Part shown: piece after piece, positions 43,826 to 54,057 of the stretch | Layout: each line of letters opens with the position of its first letter | How positions within the stretch are numbered: position 1 is the first letter of the stretch | Program-made: the position numbers and the translations under genes | The notes under the pieces: model-generated | Told to the model about the DNA's origin: nothing | Database searches by the model: none | What the model saw: the letters and a program-made list of their open reading frames with translations, nothing else | DNA from: Paracraurococcus sp042666655 | Lineage (GTDB): Bacteria > Pseudomonadota > Alphaproteobacteria > Acetobacterales > Acetobacteraceae | Assembly: GCF_042666655.1 (NCBI RefSeq) | Contig: NZ_JBHTDE010000009.1 | Coordinates: 1-64,000 of the forward strand | DNA length: 64,000 bases | Direction of reading: 5' to 3'

Positions 43826-44553
43826 GCTTCCTCCCCAGCGGCCGACCCTTCCGGTTGCACCGGACCGAGCTCGATCGCCGCCGCCAGCCGGGCGACCATC
43901 ACCGCCCGCGGCAGGCCCGGCGGCAGGGCCGGACGGACGACGATACGGATGGTCCCCGGCCGCTTGCGGAAGGCGCGGCGTCCCCAGCAATAGCCGCTGT
44001 CGGTCGCCACCGGGATCACCGCCAGCCCGGTCGCCGAGGCCAGCGCGGCGATGCCCGGCTGGATCACCCCCTGCAGGCCGGGTGCCACCCTGGTGCCCTC
44101 GGGGAAGATGACGATCTGCCGGCCCTCGGCGGCGACCGCCTTGCCGGCCTTCACCAGGTGCCGCAGCGCGGCCGAGCCGGCCGAGCGGTCCACCGCGATC
44201 TGCCGGGTCTTCCGGGCGAACCAGCCCCAGACCGGCACCCAGAGCAATTCCTGCTTCATGACATAGGCGACGTCCGGCAGCAGGCCGAACCAGATGAAGG
44301 TGTCGAAGGCCGACTGGTGCTTGGCGGCGACGATCATGGCGCCGCCGGCGGGCAGGTTTTCCCGCCCCTCGACCCGGACATGGATGCCGCAGGTCCAGCG
44401 CAGCAGCGTGGTGTTCATCGTGGCGTAGAAGCGCATCAGCGGCAGCAACAGCTGCCGCGGCCCGAACAGCAGCGGCAGGCTGATCAGCCCGAGGATCAGC
44501 GTCAGCAGCCAGAAGGCCAGGTTGAACAGCAGCGAGCGCAGCCAGATCTTCAT
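43780..44553 (-). CDS. plsC: 1-acyl-sn-glycerol-3-phosphate acyltransferase (PlsC)
   Basis: A 257-residue inner-membrane enzyme that makes phosphatidic acid from lysophosphatidate. A hydrophobic N-terminus (LLFNLAFWLLTLILGLISLPLLFG) precedes the HxxxxD motif (KHQSAFD), then RSAGSAALR and FPEGTRVAPG. The ATG at 44553 overlaps the ydcF stop by 4 bases. The C-terminal codons include a DnaA-like 9-mer. Confidence 0.92.
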   Translation of the reverse strand: MKIWLRSLLFNLAFWLLTLILGLISLPLLFGPRQLLLPLMRFYATMNTTLLRWTCGIHVRVEGRENLPAGGAMIVAAKHQSAFDTFIWFGLLPDVAYVMKQELLWVPVWGWFARKTRQIAVDRSAGSAALRHLVKAGKAVAAEGRQIVIFPEGTRVAPGLQGVIQPGIAALASATGLAVIPVATDSGYCWGRRAFRKRPGTIRIVVRPALPPGLPRAVMVARLAAAIELGPVQPEGSAAGEEAVDKPVESGAERLRR

Positions 44554-45212
44554 CGTGCATCCCCCGGCTCGGCCGGTTCCATTGCGGTTCCCGGCTCCGC
44601 CGGATGGGTGTTTCGCGGCGCTGCCGGGGCCGGCAGCCCGACCCGGACCGCGAGATATTTCAGGTATTCGCGCAGCAGCAGCGACCAAGTGCGCAGCCGC
44701 CCCGCCGCGCCGGCCTCCCGCAGGGTCGCCGGCAGCATGGGATGCGCCAGCACGGCCACCTCCGGCAAGGCCCGGCGCACTTCCAGCAGCGCCCGCGGCA
44801 TGTGGTAGCCGGCGGTGACCACGCGGACCGAGCCCAACTGCTCGGCCCGTGCCCAGGCGGCGACCTCCGCCGCGTTGCCATGCGTGCTGGTCGCCCGATG
44901 CCCCAGCGCGACGCGGCCGGCAAGCTCCCCCGGCTCCATCGCCGCCAGATGCGCCAGGTCGGCCAGGGTGACGCCGCGATGGACGCCGGAGACCAGCAGC
45001 ACCCGCGCCCGCCCCTGCCGCAGGAGGCGCAGGCCGGTCTCCACCCGCTCCGCCCCGCCGGTCAGCACGGCGATGCCGTCGGTGGGTCGCTCCGGCTCGG
45101 CAGGCCCGGCTGCGGCGAGCGCCAGGAAGCGGACGAAGCCAAGGCCCAGCAGCAGCAGGGCCAGCGCCGGCAGCAGCAGCACCAGCCGCCAGCGGCGGGC
45201 CGGCCGGGTCAC
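44550..45212 (-). CDS. YdcF/DUF218 family protein
   Basis: A 220-residue protein: one N-terminal membrane helix (LVLLLPALALLLLGLGFVRFLAL), then the DUF218 core with IAVLTGGAERVETGLRLL, VLLVSGVH, RATSTHGNAAEVAAWA and VVTAGYHMPRALLEVRRALP. ElyC/YdcF relatives act in envelope sugar metabolism. It starts with GTG overlapping the ftsX stop by 4 bases and ends overlapping plsC. Confidence 0.88.
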   Translation of the reverse strand: MTRPARRWRLVLLLPALALLLLGLGFVRFLALAAAGPAEPERPTDGIAVLTGGAERVETGLRLLRQGRARVLLVSGVHRGVTLADLAHLAAMEPGELAGRVALGHRATSTHGNAAEVAAWARAEQLGSVRVVTAGYHMPRALLEVRRALPEVAVLAHPMLPATLREAGAAGRLRTWSLLLREYLKYLAVRVGLPAPAAPRNTHPAEPGTAMEPAEPGDAR

Positions 45213-46084
45213 GGCAGCCGCCGCAGCCAGCGCCGCAGGGTGACCTGCGCGGTCAGCCAGCCGATCAGCGCCGTCGCCGGCGGCAGCAAAGCGAGTTCGG
45301 CCCAGGGCAGGACGTCCCAGCGCAGCGGGGCCGCAGCGGCGGCCGGCCCGCCGAGCAGCGGCGCGGCGAGGCCGGCGAAGCCGGCCAGGACCGGCGCCGC
45401 CAGCACGGTGCCGGCCAGGGCGCCGAGCCCGACCAGCAGCGCGACGCGCTGGGCGAAGCGGCCGGCGATGTCGCCATCGGTCGCCCCCAGCGCGTGCAGG
45501 ATGGCGATCGCCTCGCGCCGCGCGGAAATCCCCGCCCGCACCGCGACCGCCACCACCGCCGTCGCTATCCCGGCGACCAGCAGCAGCGCCGCCAGCGCCA
45601 CCGCCTCCAGGCTGCGCGCGAGCGCCAGCAGCCGGGCGACCCAGACGCCGTGGGCCTCCACCGTCGCCCCCGGCACCGCCGCGGCGATGCGGGCGCCGAG
45701 CGCCGTGGCATCGTCCGGCAGCCGGGCCAGCCGCAATTCGATCACCACCGGCAGCGGCAGCGACGGGGTCTCGCCCAGCCACGGGCGCAGCAAGGCCGCC
45801 AGCCGGGCCGGGTCGGCCAGCCGCGCCTCGGCGATCTCCGGCAGGGCGGCCAGCGCCGCCAGCGGCCGGTCGGTACGGGCGCCATGCGGCAACTGCACGG
45901 TCAGCGCGGTCGCAGCACCCCCTTCCCAGCGGGCGACCAGGTCGGCGGCGCCGCGGGCCCCGGCCAGGGTCAGCGCCGCCAGCAGTGCCATGGCGCCGAC
46001 CAGCGCCGGCAGCAGGCGGTCCGACAGCACCCGGCGCAGCCCGAGCGGGTCGCGGCCGCGGCTGCGGCGAAGCTTCATCGCCAC
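45209..46084 (-). CDS. ftsX: Cell division ABC permease FtsX
   Basis: A 291-residue divisome permease. The first helix (LVGAMALLAALTLAGA), a periplasmic loop of about 110 residues, then three more helices (AVALAALLLVAGIATAVVAVAVRAGI...ALLVGLGALAGTVLAAPVLAGF...LLPPATALIGWL) and the conserved REAIAILHALGATDGDIAGRFA segment fit FtsX. GAGGGG supports the GTG at 46084. With FtsE it regulates amidases at the septum. Confidence 0.88.
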   Translation of the reverse strand: MAMKLRRSRGRDPLGLRRVLSDRLLPALVGAMALLAALTLAGARGAADLVARWEGGAATALTVQLPHGARTDRPLAALAALPEIAEARLADPARLAALLRPWLGETPSLPLPVVIELRLARLPDDATALGARIAAAVPGATVEAHGVWVARLLALARSLEAVALAALLLVAGIATAVVAVAVRAGISARREAIAILHALGATDGDIAGRFAQRVALLVGLGALAGTVLAAPVLAGFAGLAAPLLGGPAAAAAPLRWDVLPWAELALLPPATALIGWLTAQVTLRRWLRRLP

Positions 46085-46093
46085 GCCGCCCCC

Positions 46094-46756
46094 TCAGCCA
46101 TGCGAGACCAGCCGCCCCTCGGCCAGGCGCAGGGCCGGGGCGGGGTATTCGGCGACCAGCGACTCGGCATGGGTGGCGACCACCACGGTGGTGCCCATCC
46201 GGTGCATCTCCTGCAGCAGCGACAGGACGCGGCGGGCCTGCGGGATATCGAGATTGCCGGTCGGCTCGTCCGCCACCAGCAGGGCGGGGCGCATCACCAC
46301 GGCGCGGGCGATCGCCACCCGTTGCTGCTCGCCGCCGGAAAGTGCCGCCGGGGCCGCATCGGCCTTGGCCGAGAGCCCGGCCCAGCGCAGGATCTCGGTG
46401 ACGTCGGCGCGGCTCTGCGCCTCCGCCCGCCCGGCGACGCGCAGCGGCAAGGCGACGTTGTCGAAGACCGGCAGATGCGGCAGCAGGCGGAAATCCTGGT
46501 AGACCACGCCGATGCGCCGGCGCAGTGCCGGCAGCGCGGAGCGTCGGGCGCGCGCCAGGTCGACGCCCAGCACCTCCATCTCCCCCCGACTCGGCCGCGC
46601 CGCCAGGTGCATCAGCCGCAGCAGCGACGACTTGCCGGCGCCGGACGGGCCGAGCAGCCAATGGAAGCTGCCCGGCTCCAGCATGAAGTCGAGGTCGCAC
46701 AGGACCTCCGGCCCCGTCCCGCCGTACCGCAACCCGACATTCCCGAAACGCACCAT
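46094..46756 (-). CDS. ftsE: Cell division ATPase FtsE
   Basis: A 220-residue ABC ATPase. Walker A GPSGAGKSSLLR, the Q-loop YQDFRLLP, signature ALSGGEQQRVAIARA, Walker B LLVADEPTGNLD and the H-loop VVVATHAE are all present. It energises FtsX. The start at 46756 lacks a clear ribosome site. It is first in the ftsE-ftsX-ydcF-plsC unit and divergent from the zinc-ribbon gene. Confidence 0.93.
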   Translation of the reverse strand: MVRFGNVGLRYGGTGPEVLCDLDFMLEPGSFHWLLGPSGAGKSSLLRLMHLAARPSRGEMEVLGVDLARARRSALPALRRRIGVVYQDFRLLPHLPVFDNVALPLRVAGRAEAQSRADVTEILRWAGLSAKADAAPAALSGGEQQRVAIARAVVMRPALLVADEPTGNLDIPQARRVLSLLQEMHRMGTTVVVATHAESLVAEYPAPALRLAEGRLVSHG

Positions 46757-46846
46757 GGGGCGGACAATGACGGCGCGGGGCGGCAGCGCCAAGCCATGTC
46801 GGCGACGCTTGCGGCCGACCGGCCGCGCCGCCACAGTGCGGCAACG

Positions 46847-47278
46847 ATGCGGATCATTTGCCCGGCCTGCGCGGCCGCCTACGAGGTTCCGGACAGGCTG
46901 CTCGGCACCGGGCGCAGCCTGCGCTGCCGAAGCTGCGGTCATGCCTGGCGGGTGGCGCCCCCGGCGGCCGGGGCGCCGATCGAGGCTGCGGAGGCTGGCA
47001 GGCCACCGGCCGCCGCTGCGGTTCCGCTGCCACCCTTGCCCGAGCCGCCGCCCACCGCGCCGCTGCGCCGGGCGCCGCAGATCATCGACCCGCCGCTGCC
47101 GCGGCCCTCCGACCTGCCGCTCAGCGGCGGAATCGCGCTGCGCCTGGCCTGGGGCGCCTCGCTCCTTGCCGTGGCCGGGATGGGGCTCGCGCTCTGGCTG
47201 TTTCGCGCCGAGATCGTCGAGGCATGGCCGCCCGCGGCGCGGCTCTATCTCATGTTCGGGGCGACCGCGCAGGGCTGA
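46847..47278 (+). CDS. MJ0042-type zinc-ribbon membrane protein
   Basis: A 143-residue protein with an N-terminal zinc ribbon (IICPACAAAYEVPDRLLG...LRCRSCGHAWRV; two Cys-x-x-Cys pairs), a Pro-rich linker and one membrane helix (LAWGASLLAVAGMGLALWLF). This layout (MJ0042 finger plus short membrane tail) is found next to ftsE in many alphaproteobacteria. The exact role is unknown. Confidence 0.85.
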   Translation: MRIICPACAAAYEVPDRLLGTGRSLRCRSCGHAWRVAPPAAGAPIEAAEAGRPPAAAAVPLPPLPEPPPTAPLRRAPQIIDPPLPRPSDLPLSGGIALRLAWGASLLAVAGMGLALWLFRAEIVEAWPPAARLYLMFGATAQG

Positions 47279-47345
47279 GACGCCGGCAGGCAGGGTTGGG
47301 AGGACATGGCATTCCCGTCCCAACCCCCACCCTTCCCGTTTTCCA
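47279..47345. repeat. Module 1-only copy of the hairpin repeat
   Basis: Contains GGTTGGGA (47294-47301) and TCCCAACC (47318-47325) pairing round a GGCATTCCCG core, then CCCACCCTTCCCGTTTT as at 37276-37290. Modules 2 and 3 are absent; the decayed RTX gene follows. Confidence 0.55.
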
Positions 47346-47830
47346 TGTCGGCTGCAGCGCGGCGATGCGGCTGGGATGGTCGATGCCGTCGGTGGTGCCT
47401 TTCGCCGCGTCGCGGGAATCGTCGCCGGTCACCCGGACGGTGACGCCGCGGCCGGCGAGGCCTGCGTCGCTCAGCGTGTCGGTGCCGCCCTGGGCGGCAT
47501 AGCCGTCGTTGCCGAGGCTGGCGCCGAAGATCTCGTTGCCGCCGGCGTGGCCGCGGACGGTGTCTTCGAAGGCGGAGCCGCGGACATGCAGCACACGGCC
47601 CGGCACGTCGAGGCTGCCCCAGCCATCGGCGGCGGGCGGCGCCGAGGTGGATGCCGACGCCGGCGGCGCCGTGCCCGTAGTCGACCAGGTTCAGGGCGAT
47701 GCCGCCACCGTCGATCGTGTCGGCGCCGGCCATGCCGTCCAGCACCTGCTGGCGCGTGGCGAGGGCGTGGCCGGTGATGCTGTCGGCGCCGGCGCTGCCG
47801 AGGACGGTGGTTCCTGCGCACGGTCCGGGC
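47346..47830 (-). pseudogene. Decayed RTX/haemolysin-type repeat gene
   Basis: On the minus strand, pieces of RTX repeats appear in different frames: LGSAGADSITGHALATRQ then VLDGMAGADTIDGGGIALN and YGHGAAGVGIHLGA in one frame, and HVRGSAFEDTVRGHAGGNEIFGASLG with GGTDTLSDAG in another. At least one frameshift separates them and there is no proper start. It lies between folC and the zinc-ribbon gene. Confidence 0.6.
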
Positions 47831-47836
47831 CCGGCC

Positions 47837-49108
47837 TCACGCCCCGTCGGCCTTCAGCACCTCGCCGGCCAGATAGAGGCTGCCGCAGACCAGGACCCGG
47901 GCCGGCGTGCCACCGCGCGGCAGGACGGCGAGCGCCGCCGCCACGGTCGGGCCGGGGCGGGCCAGGCCGCCGCTCGCCTCGATGATGCGCTCGACCGGCG
48001 TTGCCAGGTGCTGCCCCGGCTCCGCCACAGCCCAGAGGCTGGCGGCATGCGGCAGCAGCGGGCGGAGGAAATCCACCACCGCCTTGCCGCCCTTCATCCC
48101 GACGATGAGGTGCAGCGGCCGGTCGCGCCAGCGGGCGAGCTGCGCCGCCAGCGCCAGCCCGCCGCCGGCATTGTGTCCGCCATCGAGCCACAATTCCCAG
48201 TCCGCGGGCAGCCCGGCCGCCAATGCGCCCCGCAGCCGTTGCAACCGGCCCGGCCAAACGGCCGCCGCCACGCCCGCGGCGACCGCCGCATCCGTCAGCC
48301 AGGACGGGGACCAGGCGCGCAGCGCGGCGATGGCGATGCCGGCATTGTCGGCCTGGTGCGGCCCGATCAGCCCGGGCGGCGGCAGGCCCAGCGCCCCTGC
48401 GGCATCGGCGTAGCGCAGCCCGCCCGGGATCTCCTCGATGTCCCAGGCATCGCCGCGCGCGCGCAGCCTCGCGCCCAGCCGCGCGGCCTCGGCGGCGATC
48501 GTGCCGAAGGCGGCCGGGTCCTGCGCCCCGGTGGCGCAGGGCACGCCGGGCTTCAGGATGCCGGCCTTCTCGAAGGCGATCTTCTCCAGCGTGTCGCCGA
48601 GGAAATCCATGTGGTCCATGGAGATGCTGGTGATCGCCGTCACCGCCGGGCGGGCGATCACGTTGGTCGCGTCGAACCGGCCGCCGAGGCCCACTTCCAG
48701 CACAAGCAGGTCGGCCGGGGTGCGGCTGAACAGCAGGAAGGCGACGGCGGCGATCACCTCGAAGACGGTGATCGGGGCGCCGGCATTCACCGCCTCGACC
48801 TCCTCCAGCGCCGCGGCCAGCGCATCCTCCTCGACCAGCGTCCCGGCCAGGCGGATGCGCTCGTGGAAGCGGACCAAATGGGGGGAGGTGAAGACATGCA
48901 CCCGCTGCCCGGCGGCCTCGGCGATGGCGCGGAGGAAGGCGCAGGTGCTGCCCTTGCCGTTGGTCCCGGCGACATGGACCACCGGCGGCAGGGCGCGCTC
49001 GGGGTGGCCAAGCGCGGCCAGCAGCCGCTGCAGGCGGCCGAGGCTGAGGTCGATCAGCACCGGGTGCAGCGCGTGCAGCCGGTCGATGATGGCTTCCGAT
49101 CGGCTCAC
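47837..49108 (-). CDS. folC: Bifunctional folylpolyglutamate/dihydrofolate synthase
   Basis: A 423-residue Mur-ligase-like enzyme that adds glutamate to folates. Motifs: VHVAGTNGKGSTCAFLRA (P-loop), TSPHLVRFHERI, LLVLEVGLGGRFDATNVI, SISMDHMDFLGDTLEKIAFEKAGI and WLDGGHNAGGG. The GTG start has GAGG 5 bases upstream. It follows accD closely, a common alphaproteobacterial pairing. Confidence 0.95.
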   Translation of the reverse strand: MSRSEAIIDRLHALHPVLIDLSLGRLQRLLAALGHPERALPPVVHVAGTNGKGSTCAFLRAIAEAAGQRVHVFTSPHLVRFHERIRLAGTLVEEDALAAALEEVEAVNAGAPITVFEVIAAVAFLLFSRTPADLLVLEVGLGGRFDATNVIARPAVTAITSISMDHMDFLGDTLEKIAFEKAGILKPGVPCATGAQDPAAFGTIAAEAARLGARLRARGDAWDIEEIPGGLRYADAAGALGLPPPGLIGPHQADNAGIAIAALRAWSPSWLTDAAVAAGVAAAVWPGRLQRLRGALAAGLPADWELWLDGGHNAGGGLALAAQLARWRDRPLHLIVGMKGGKAVVDFLRPLLPHAASLWAVAEPGQHLATPVERIIEASGGLARPGPTVAAALAVLPRGGTPARVLVCGSLYLAGEVLKADGA

Positions 49109-49115
49109 CGCAGCC

Positions 49116-50060
49116 TCACGCCGCCGGGCCGGCGCTTTCGGGCTCGGCGGGGGCGGCCAGGGGCAGCGGCACGGCGCCCGCGGGCTCGGCCACCGGCGCC
49201 TCGGGCAGACGTTCCGGCAGGCGCAGCAGGCCGATCAGCCGGGCGAGCGTCGCCCGCATGTCCGGGCGCTTCACCACCATGTCGAGGATGCCGTGCTCCA
49301 GCAGGTATTCGGCGCGCTGGAAGCCCTCGGGCAGCTTCTCCCGGACCGTCTGCTCGATCACCCGGGCGCCGGCGAAGCCGATCATGGCGCCGGGCTCGGC
49401 GATCTGGATGTCGCCCAGCATGGCGAAGGAGGCGGTGACGCCGCCCGTGGTCGGGTCGGCCAGCACGACGATGAAGGGCAGGCCGGCTTCCTTGACCATC
49501 CGCGTGGCGATGACGGTGCGCGGCATCTGCATCAGGCTGATGGCGCCTTCCTGCATGCGGGCGCCGCCCGAGGCGGTGAAGACGATCAGCGGGCTGTCCT
49601 GCAGCACCGCCAGGCGCGCGGCGGTGACCAGCGCCTCCCCCACCCCGGCACCCATCGAGCCGCCCATGAAGCTGAATTCGAAGACCGCGGCGACGACGCG
49701 GTTGCCCTCGATGGCGCCATGCGCGACCACCACGGCGTCTTCCTGGCCGGCCTTGGCCTGGGCTTCGCGCAGGCGTTCGCCGTAGCGGCGCTGGTCGCGG
49801 AACCGGAGGGGGTCGGCCGGGGCCTTCGGCAGCTCGATCCGCTGCCAGCCCTCATCCAGCGTGTAGTCCAGCCGCTGCCGGGCGCCGACCCGCATGTGGT
49901 GGCCGCAATGCGGGCAGACATGCAGGCTGCGCTCGAGGTCGCGGTGGAAGATCATCTGCTCGCAGGCCGAGCACTTGTGCCAGAGGTTGTCCGGCACCTC
50001 GCGCGGCGCGCCGAAGAGCGTCTTGATCTTCGGCAGCGCCCATTCGCTGATCCAGTTCAT
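49116..50060 (-). CDS. accD: Acetyl-CoA carboxylase carboxyltransferase subunit beta
   Basis: A 314-residue subunit of the carboxyltransferase that makes malonyl-CoA. A four-Cys zinc finger (KCSACEQMIF...VCPHCGHH, residues ~29-52) precedes the crotonase-like core with VFEFSFMGGSMGAGVGEA, FTASGGARMQEG, and GFAGARVIEQTVREKLPEGFQRAEYLLEHG. Length and N-terminus are typical. Confidence 0.97.
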   Translation of the reverse strand: MNWISEWALPKIKTLFGAPREVPDNLWHKCSACEQMIFHRDLERSLHVCPHCGHHMRVGARQRLDYTLDEGWQRIELPKAPADPLRFRDQRRYGERLREAQAKAGQEDAVVVAHGAIEGNRVVAAVFEFSFMGGSMGAGVGEALVTAARLAVLQDSPLIVFTASGGARMQEGAISLMQMPRTVIATRMVKEAGLPFIVVLADPTTGGVTASFAMLGDIQIAEPGAMIGFAGARVIEQTVREKLPEGFQRAEYLLEHGILDMVVKRPDMRATLARLIGLLRLPERLPEAPVAEPAGAVPLPLAAPAEPESAGPAA

Positions 50061-50132
50061 CCGATCCTCACGACCATGCGGCCGGAGTAGGCGCGGCGGG
50101 CCCCGGGATGCAAGGGGGCAACATTGCCGGCC

Positions 50133-50947
50133 TTACCCCGCCCGGATCGCCTCCGCCAGCCCGCGCACCTGGTCCAGCACCTGCCGCACCGTCTCCGGCC
50201 GTGCCCGGCCGTCCTCGTCGAGGCTCGCCGCCAGCGTGTCCACCAACGCGGTGCCGACCACCGCACCATCGCCCAGCCGCGCCGCTTCCGCGGCCTGCTG
50301 GGGCGTGCGGATGCCGAAGCCGATGCAGACCGGCAGGTCGGTGTGCAGGCGGATGCGCGGGATCGCGGATTCGAGGCTGGCGCTGCTGGCGCTTTTCGTC
50401 CCGGTGATGCCGGCGATCGAGACGTAGTAGACGAAGCCCGAGGTGGCCGCGAGCACGCGCGGCAGCCGCGCCTCGTCGGTCGTCGGCGCGATCAGCCGGA
50501 TCAGGTCGAGGCCGTTGGCCTGGGCGGAGGGCTCGACCTCGTCGGCCTCCTCGGGCGGGACATCGACGATGATGAGGCCGTCGACGCCGGAGGCCGCGGC
50601 ATCGGTGCAGAAGCGCTCGACGCCATAGGACAGGATCGGGTTGTAGTAGCCCATCAGCACGACCGGCGTGGCGTCGTCCTCGCGGCGGAAGTCGCGCACC
50701 ATGGCCAGCACGCGGGACAGCGTGGCGCCGGCCTTCAGCGCCCGCAGCGCCGCCTGCTGGATCGACGGGCCATCGGCCATCGGGTCGGTGAAGGGCACGC
50801 CGACCTCGATGACATCGGCACCGGCGCCGGGCAGGCCACGCAGCAGCGCCAGCGAGGTCGCCGGGTCGGGGTCGTAGGCCTGCAGGTAGGTGACGAGCGC
50901 GCCCCGGCCCTCGGTCTTGAGTGCGGCGAACCGCGCGGCGATGCGGC

Positions 50948-50951
<4 letters not shown>
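50133..50951 (-). CDS. trpA: Tryptophan synthase alpha chain
   Basis: A 272-residue TIM barrel that cleaves indole-3-glycerol phosphate. Catalytic Glu is in DVIEVGVPFTDPMADGP and the Asp in LIIVDVPPEEAD; LMGYYNPIL, YYVSIAGITG and GFGIRTPQQA are also conserved. The ATG overlaps the trpB stop by 4 bases. Confidence 0.97.
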
Positions 50952-52189
<1,238 letters not shown>

Positions 52190-52247
52190 TGGCGGTCCCC
52201 GCATCTTGCGCTGGTCATAGAGCAGGCCAGCCGGGGACGAAAGTCGC

Positions 52248-52883
52248 TCAGCCCCGCGCGGCGGCGACGAATCTGGCGATGCGGTCGGGATCCTTCACCC
52301 CCCGCGCCCGCTCGACGCCCGAGGACACGTCCACCCCCGGCGCGCCAGATTGAAGCAAGGCCTCCGCCACGTTGTCCGGCGTCAGGCCCCCGGCCAGCAG
52401 CCAGGGCCGCGGGATGGCGGCGCCCGCCACCAGCCGCCAGTCGAAGGCCGTGGCATTGCCCCCCGGCAGCGCCGCGCCCGGCATCGGCTTGGCGTCCAGC
52501 AGGAAGCGGTCCACCGCCGGGGCATAGTCCACCAGCCGCGCCAGGTCGGCGGGCTCCGCCACGCCCAGCGCCTTCATCACCGGCAGGCCGAAGCGCGCCC
52601 GGACCGCGGCGGCACGGGCCGGCGTCTCCTCCCCATGCAACTGGATGACGTCGAGCGGCAGCGCCGCCAGCACCGCTTCCAGCAGCGCATCGTCGGGGTC
52701 GACGAACAGTCCCACGCGCTCCGGCCCGCCCGCTGCGCGGCTGGAAAGTTCCGCCGCCTGCGCCGGCGTCACCGCCCGCGGCGAAACCGGGTAGAAGACG
52801 AAGCCGATCATGTCGGCGCCCGCCGACACCGTGGCATCGAAGCCCGGGGCGTCGTTCAGCCCGCAGATCTTCACCAGGGTCAC
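52248..52883 (-). CDS. trpF: Phosphoribosylanthranilate isomerase
   Basis: A 211-residue TIM barrel of tryptophan synthesis. The catalytic Cys is in VKICGLND at the N-terminus and the Asp in FLLDAKP; VIQLHGEE, LAGGLTPDNV and GVDVSSGVE are conserved. The GTG start overlaps the pyrF stop by 4 bases. Confidence 0.95.
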   Translation of the reverse strand: MTLVKICGLNDAPGFDATVSAGADMIGFVFYPVSPRAVTPAQAAELSSRAAGGPERVGLFVDPDDALLEAVLAALPLDVIQLHGEETPARAAAVRARFGLPVMKALGVAEPADLARLVDYAPAVDRFLLDAKPMPGAALPGGNATAFDWRLVAGAAIPRPWLLAGGLTPDNVAEALLQSGAPGVDVSSGVERARGVKDPDRIARFVAAARG

Positions 52884-53593
52884 GCCGGCAGGCTCGCCGC
52901 GATCGCCCGCGCCGCGGCGACGGGGTCGGCGGCGCCGGTGATGGGGCGGCCGACCACGATCCAGTCGGCGCCGGCGGCGACCGCCTCGGCCGGGGTCGCG
53001 GTGCGGGCCTGGTCGCCCATCGCGCTGCCGGCCGGGCGGACGCCCGGCACCACCAGGAAGGGGGAAGCGCCGAAGGCATCGCGGATGCAGGCGACCTCCT
53101 GCGGCGAGCAGACCAGCCCGTCGGCGCCCGCCGCCAGGGCCAGCCGCGCCAGCCGCAGCACCTGGTCCACCGGGGCGTCGGCGACGCCGGTCGCGGCGAG
53201 CGCCGCGGCATCCATACTGGTCAGCACCGTCACCGCCAGGATGATCGGCCGCGCCGTGCCGGCCGCCTCCGCCGCCGCGCGCGCCGCGGCGATCATCGCC
53301 GCCCCGCCCGCCGCATGCAGCGTCAGCATCGCCGGCCGCAGCGGCAGCAGCGAGCGCACCGCGCCGGCGACCGTGTTGGGGATGTCGTGCAGCTTGAGGT
53401 CGAGGAAGACCGGCGCGCGATCCGCCATCGCCCGCATCGCCACCGGGCCTTCCGCGGTGAAGAGTTCGAGCCCCAGCTTCAGCGCCCCGCAATGCGGCGC
53501 CAGCGCCCCGGCCAGCGCCGCGGCCCGGGCCGGGTCGGCGGTATCGATCGCCGGGATCAGCCGGGCGGTGGGCTGGCTCGGGCGGGGCAGCAC
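52880..53593 (-). CDS. pyrF: Orotidine 5'-phosphate decarboxylase
   Basis: A 237-residue enzyme that makes UMP. The catalytic DxKxxD is FLDLKLHDIPNT, with KLGLELFT, AGADGLVCSPQE, VPGVRP and DWIVVGRPITGA. The most plausible start is GTG at 53593, six bases past the lapA stop. The gene overlaps trpF by 4 bases, linking pyrimidine and tryptophan genes. Confidence 0.93.
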   Translation of the reverse strand: MLPRPSQPTARLIPAIDTADPARAAALAGALAPHCGALKLGLELFTAEGPVAMRAMADRAPVFLDLKLHDIPNTVAGAVRSLLPLRPAMLTLHAAGGAAMIAAARAAAEAAGTARPIILAVTVLTSMDAAALAATGVADAPVDQVLRLARLALAAGADGLVCSPQEVACIRDAFGASPFLVVPGVRPAGSAMGDQARTATPAEAVAAGADWIVVGRPITGAADPVAAARAIAASLPA

Positions 53594-53598
53594 GCGTG

Positions 53599-53940
53599 TC
53601 AGGCCGCCGAGCGCTGCATCGGCACCAGGCTGGCCCCGGCCGGCGGCGGCACCGGGCCGACGCGGCGGGCGGCGGCGGCGCGGAATTCGGACAATTCGGC
53701 TTCCATTACCCGCGCCGCCTCCTCCATCCGCCGGGCGCGGCGGCGATGCGGCAGGCCGGCCATCCAGGTGACCACGGCCCCGAACAGGAAGCAGACCGCG
53801 CCGATCCCGAGCACCGCGACCGAGAGCGGCGCGACCCAGGTGAGGTCGAAGGGCCAGAGCTGCAGCGCCACCTCCCCGGTGTTCGACAGGCCGAACAGCA
53901 CCAGCAGGACGAGCAGGGGCAGCAGCAGGATCCAGCGCAT
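53599..53940 (-). CDS. LapA-domain (DUF1049) membrane protein
   Basis: A 113-residue protein with two hydrophobic helices (WILLLPLLVLLVLFGLSN and LSVAVLGIGAVCFLFGAVVTWMAGL) and a basic, coiled tail (HRRRARRMEEAARVMEAELSEF). This matches the LapA/DUF1049 family. The ATG at 53940 has GGAAGG 6 bases upstream. It lies in the usual place between ihfB and pyrF. Confidence 0.85.
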   Translation of the reverse strand: MRWILLLPLLVLLVLFGLSNTGEVALQLWPFDLTWVAPLSVAVLGIGAVCFLFGAVVTWMAGLPHRRRARRMEEAARVMEAELSEFRAAAARRVGPVPPPAGASLVPMQRSAA

Positions 53941-54057
53941 CGGAAGGCCTTCCGTCGGCAAGGGGCGGGACGACAAGAAATCGGGCGAAAGCACTACAAC
54001 CCGGGGGCTCCGAGGGGAATGCCCCGGCGCGGCGCCGCCCGGCGCGTGACGCAGCCG

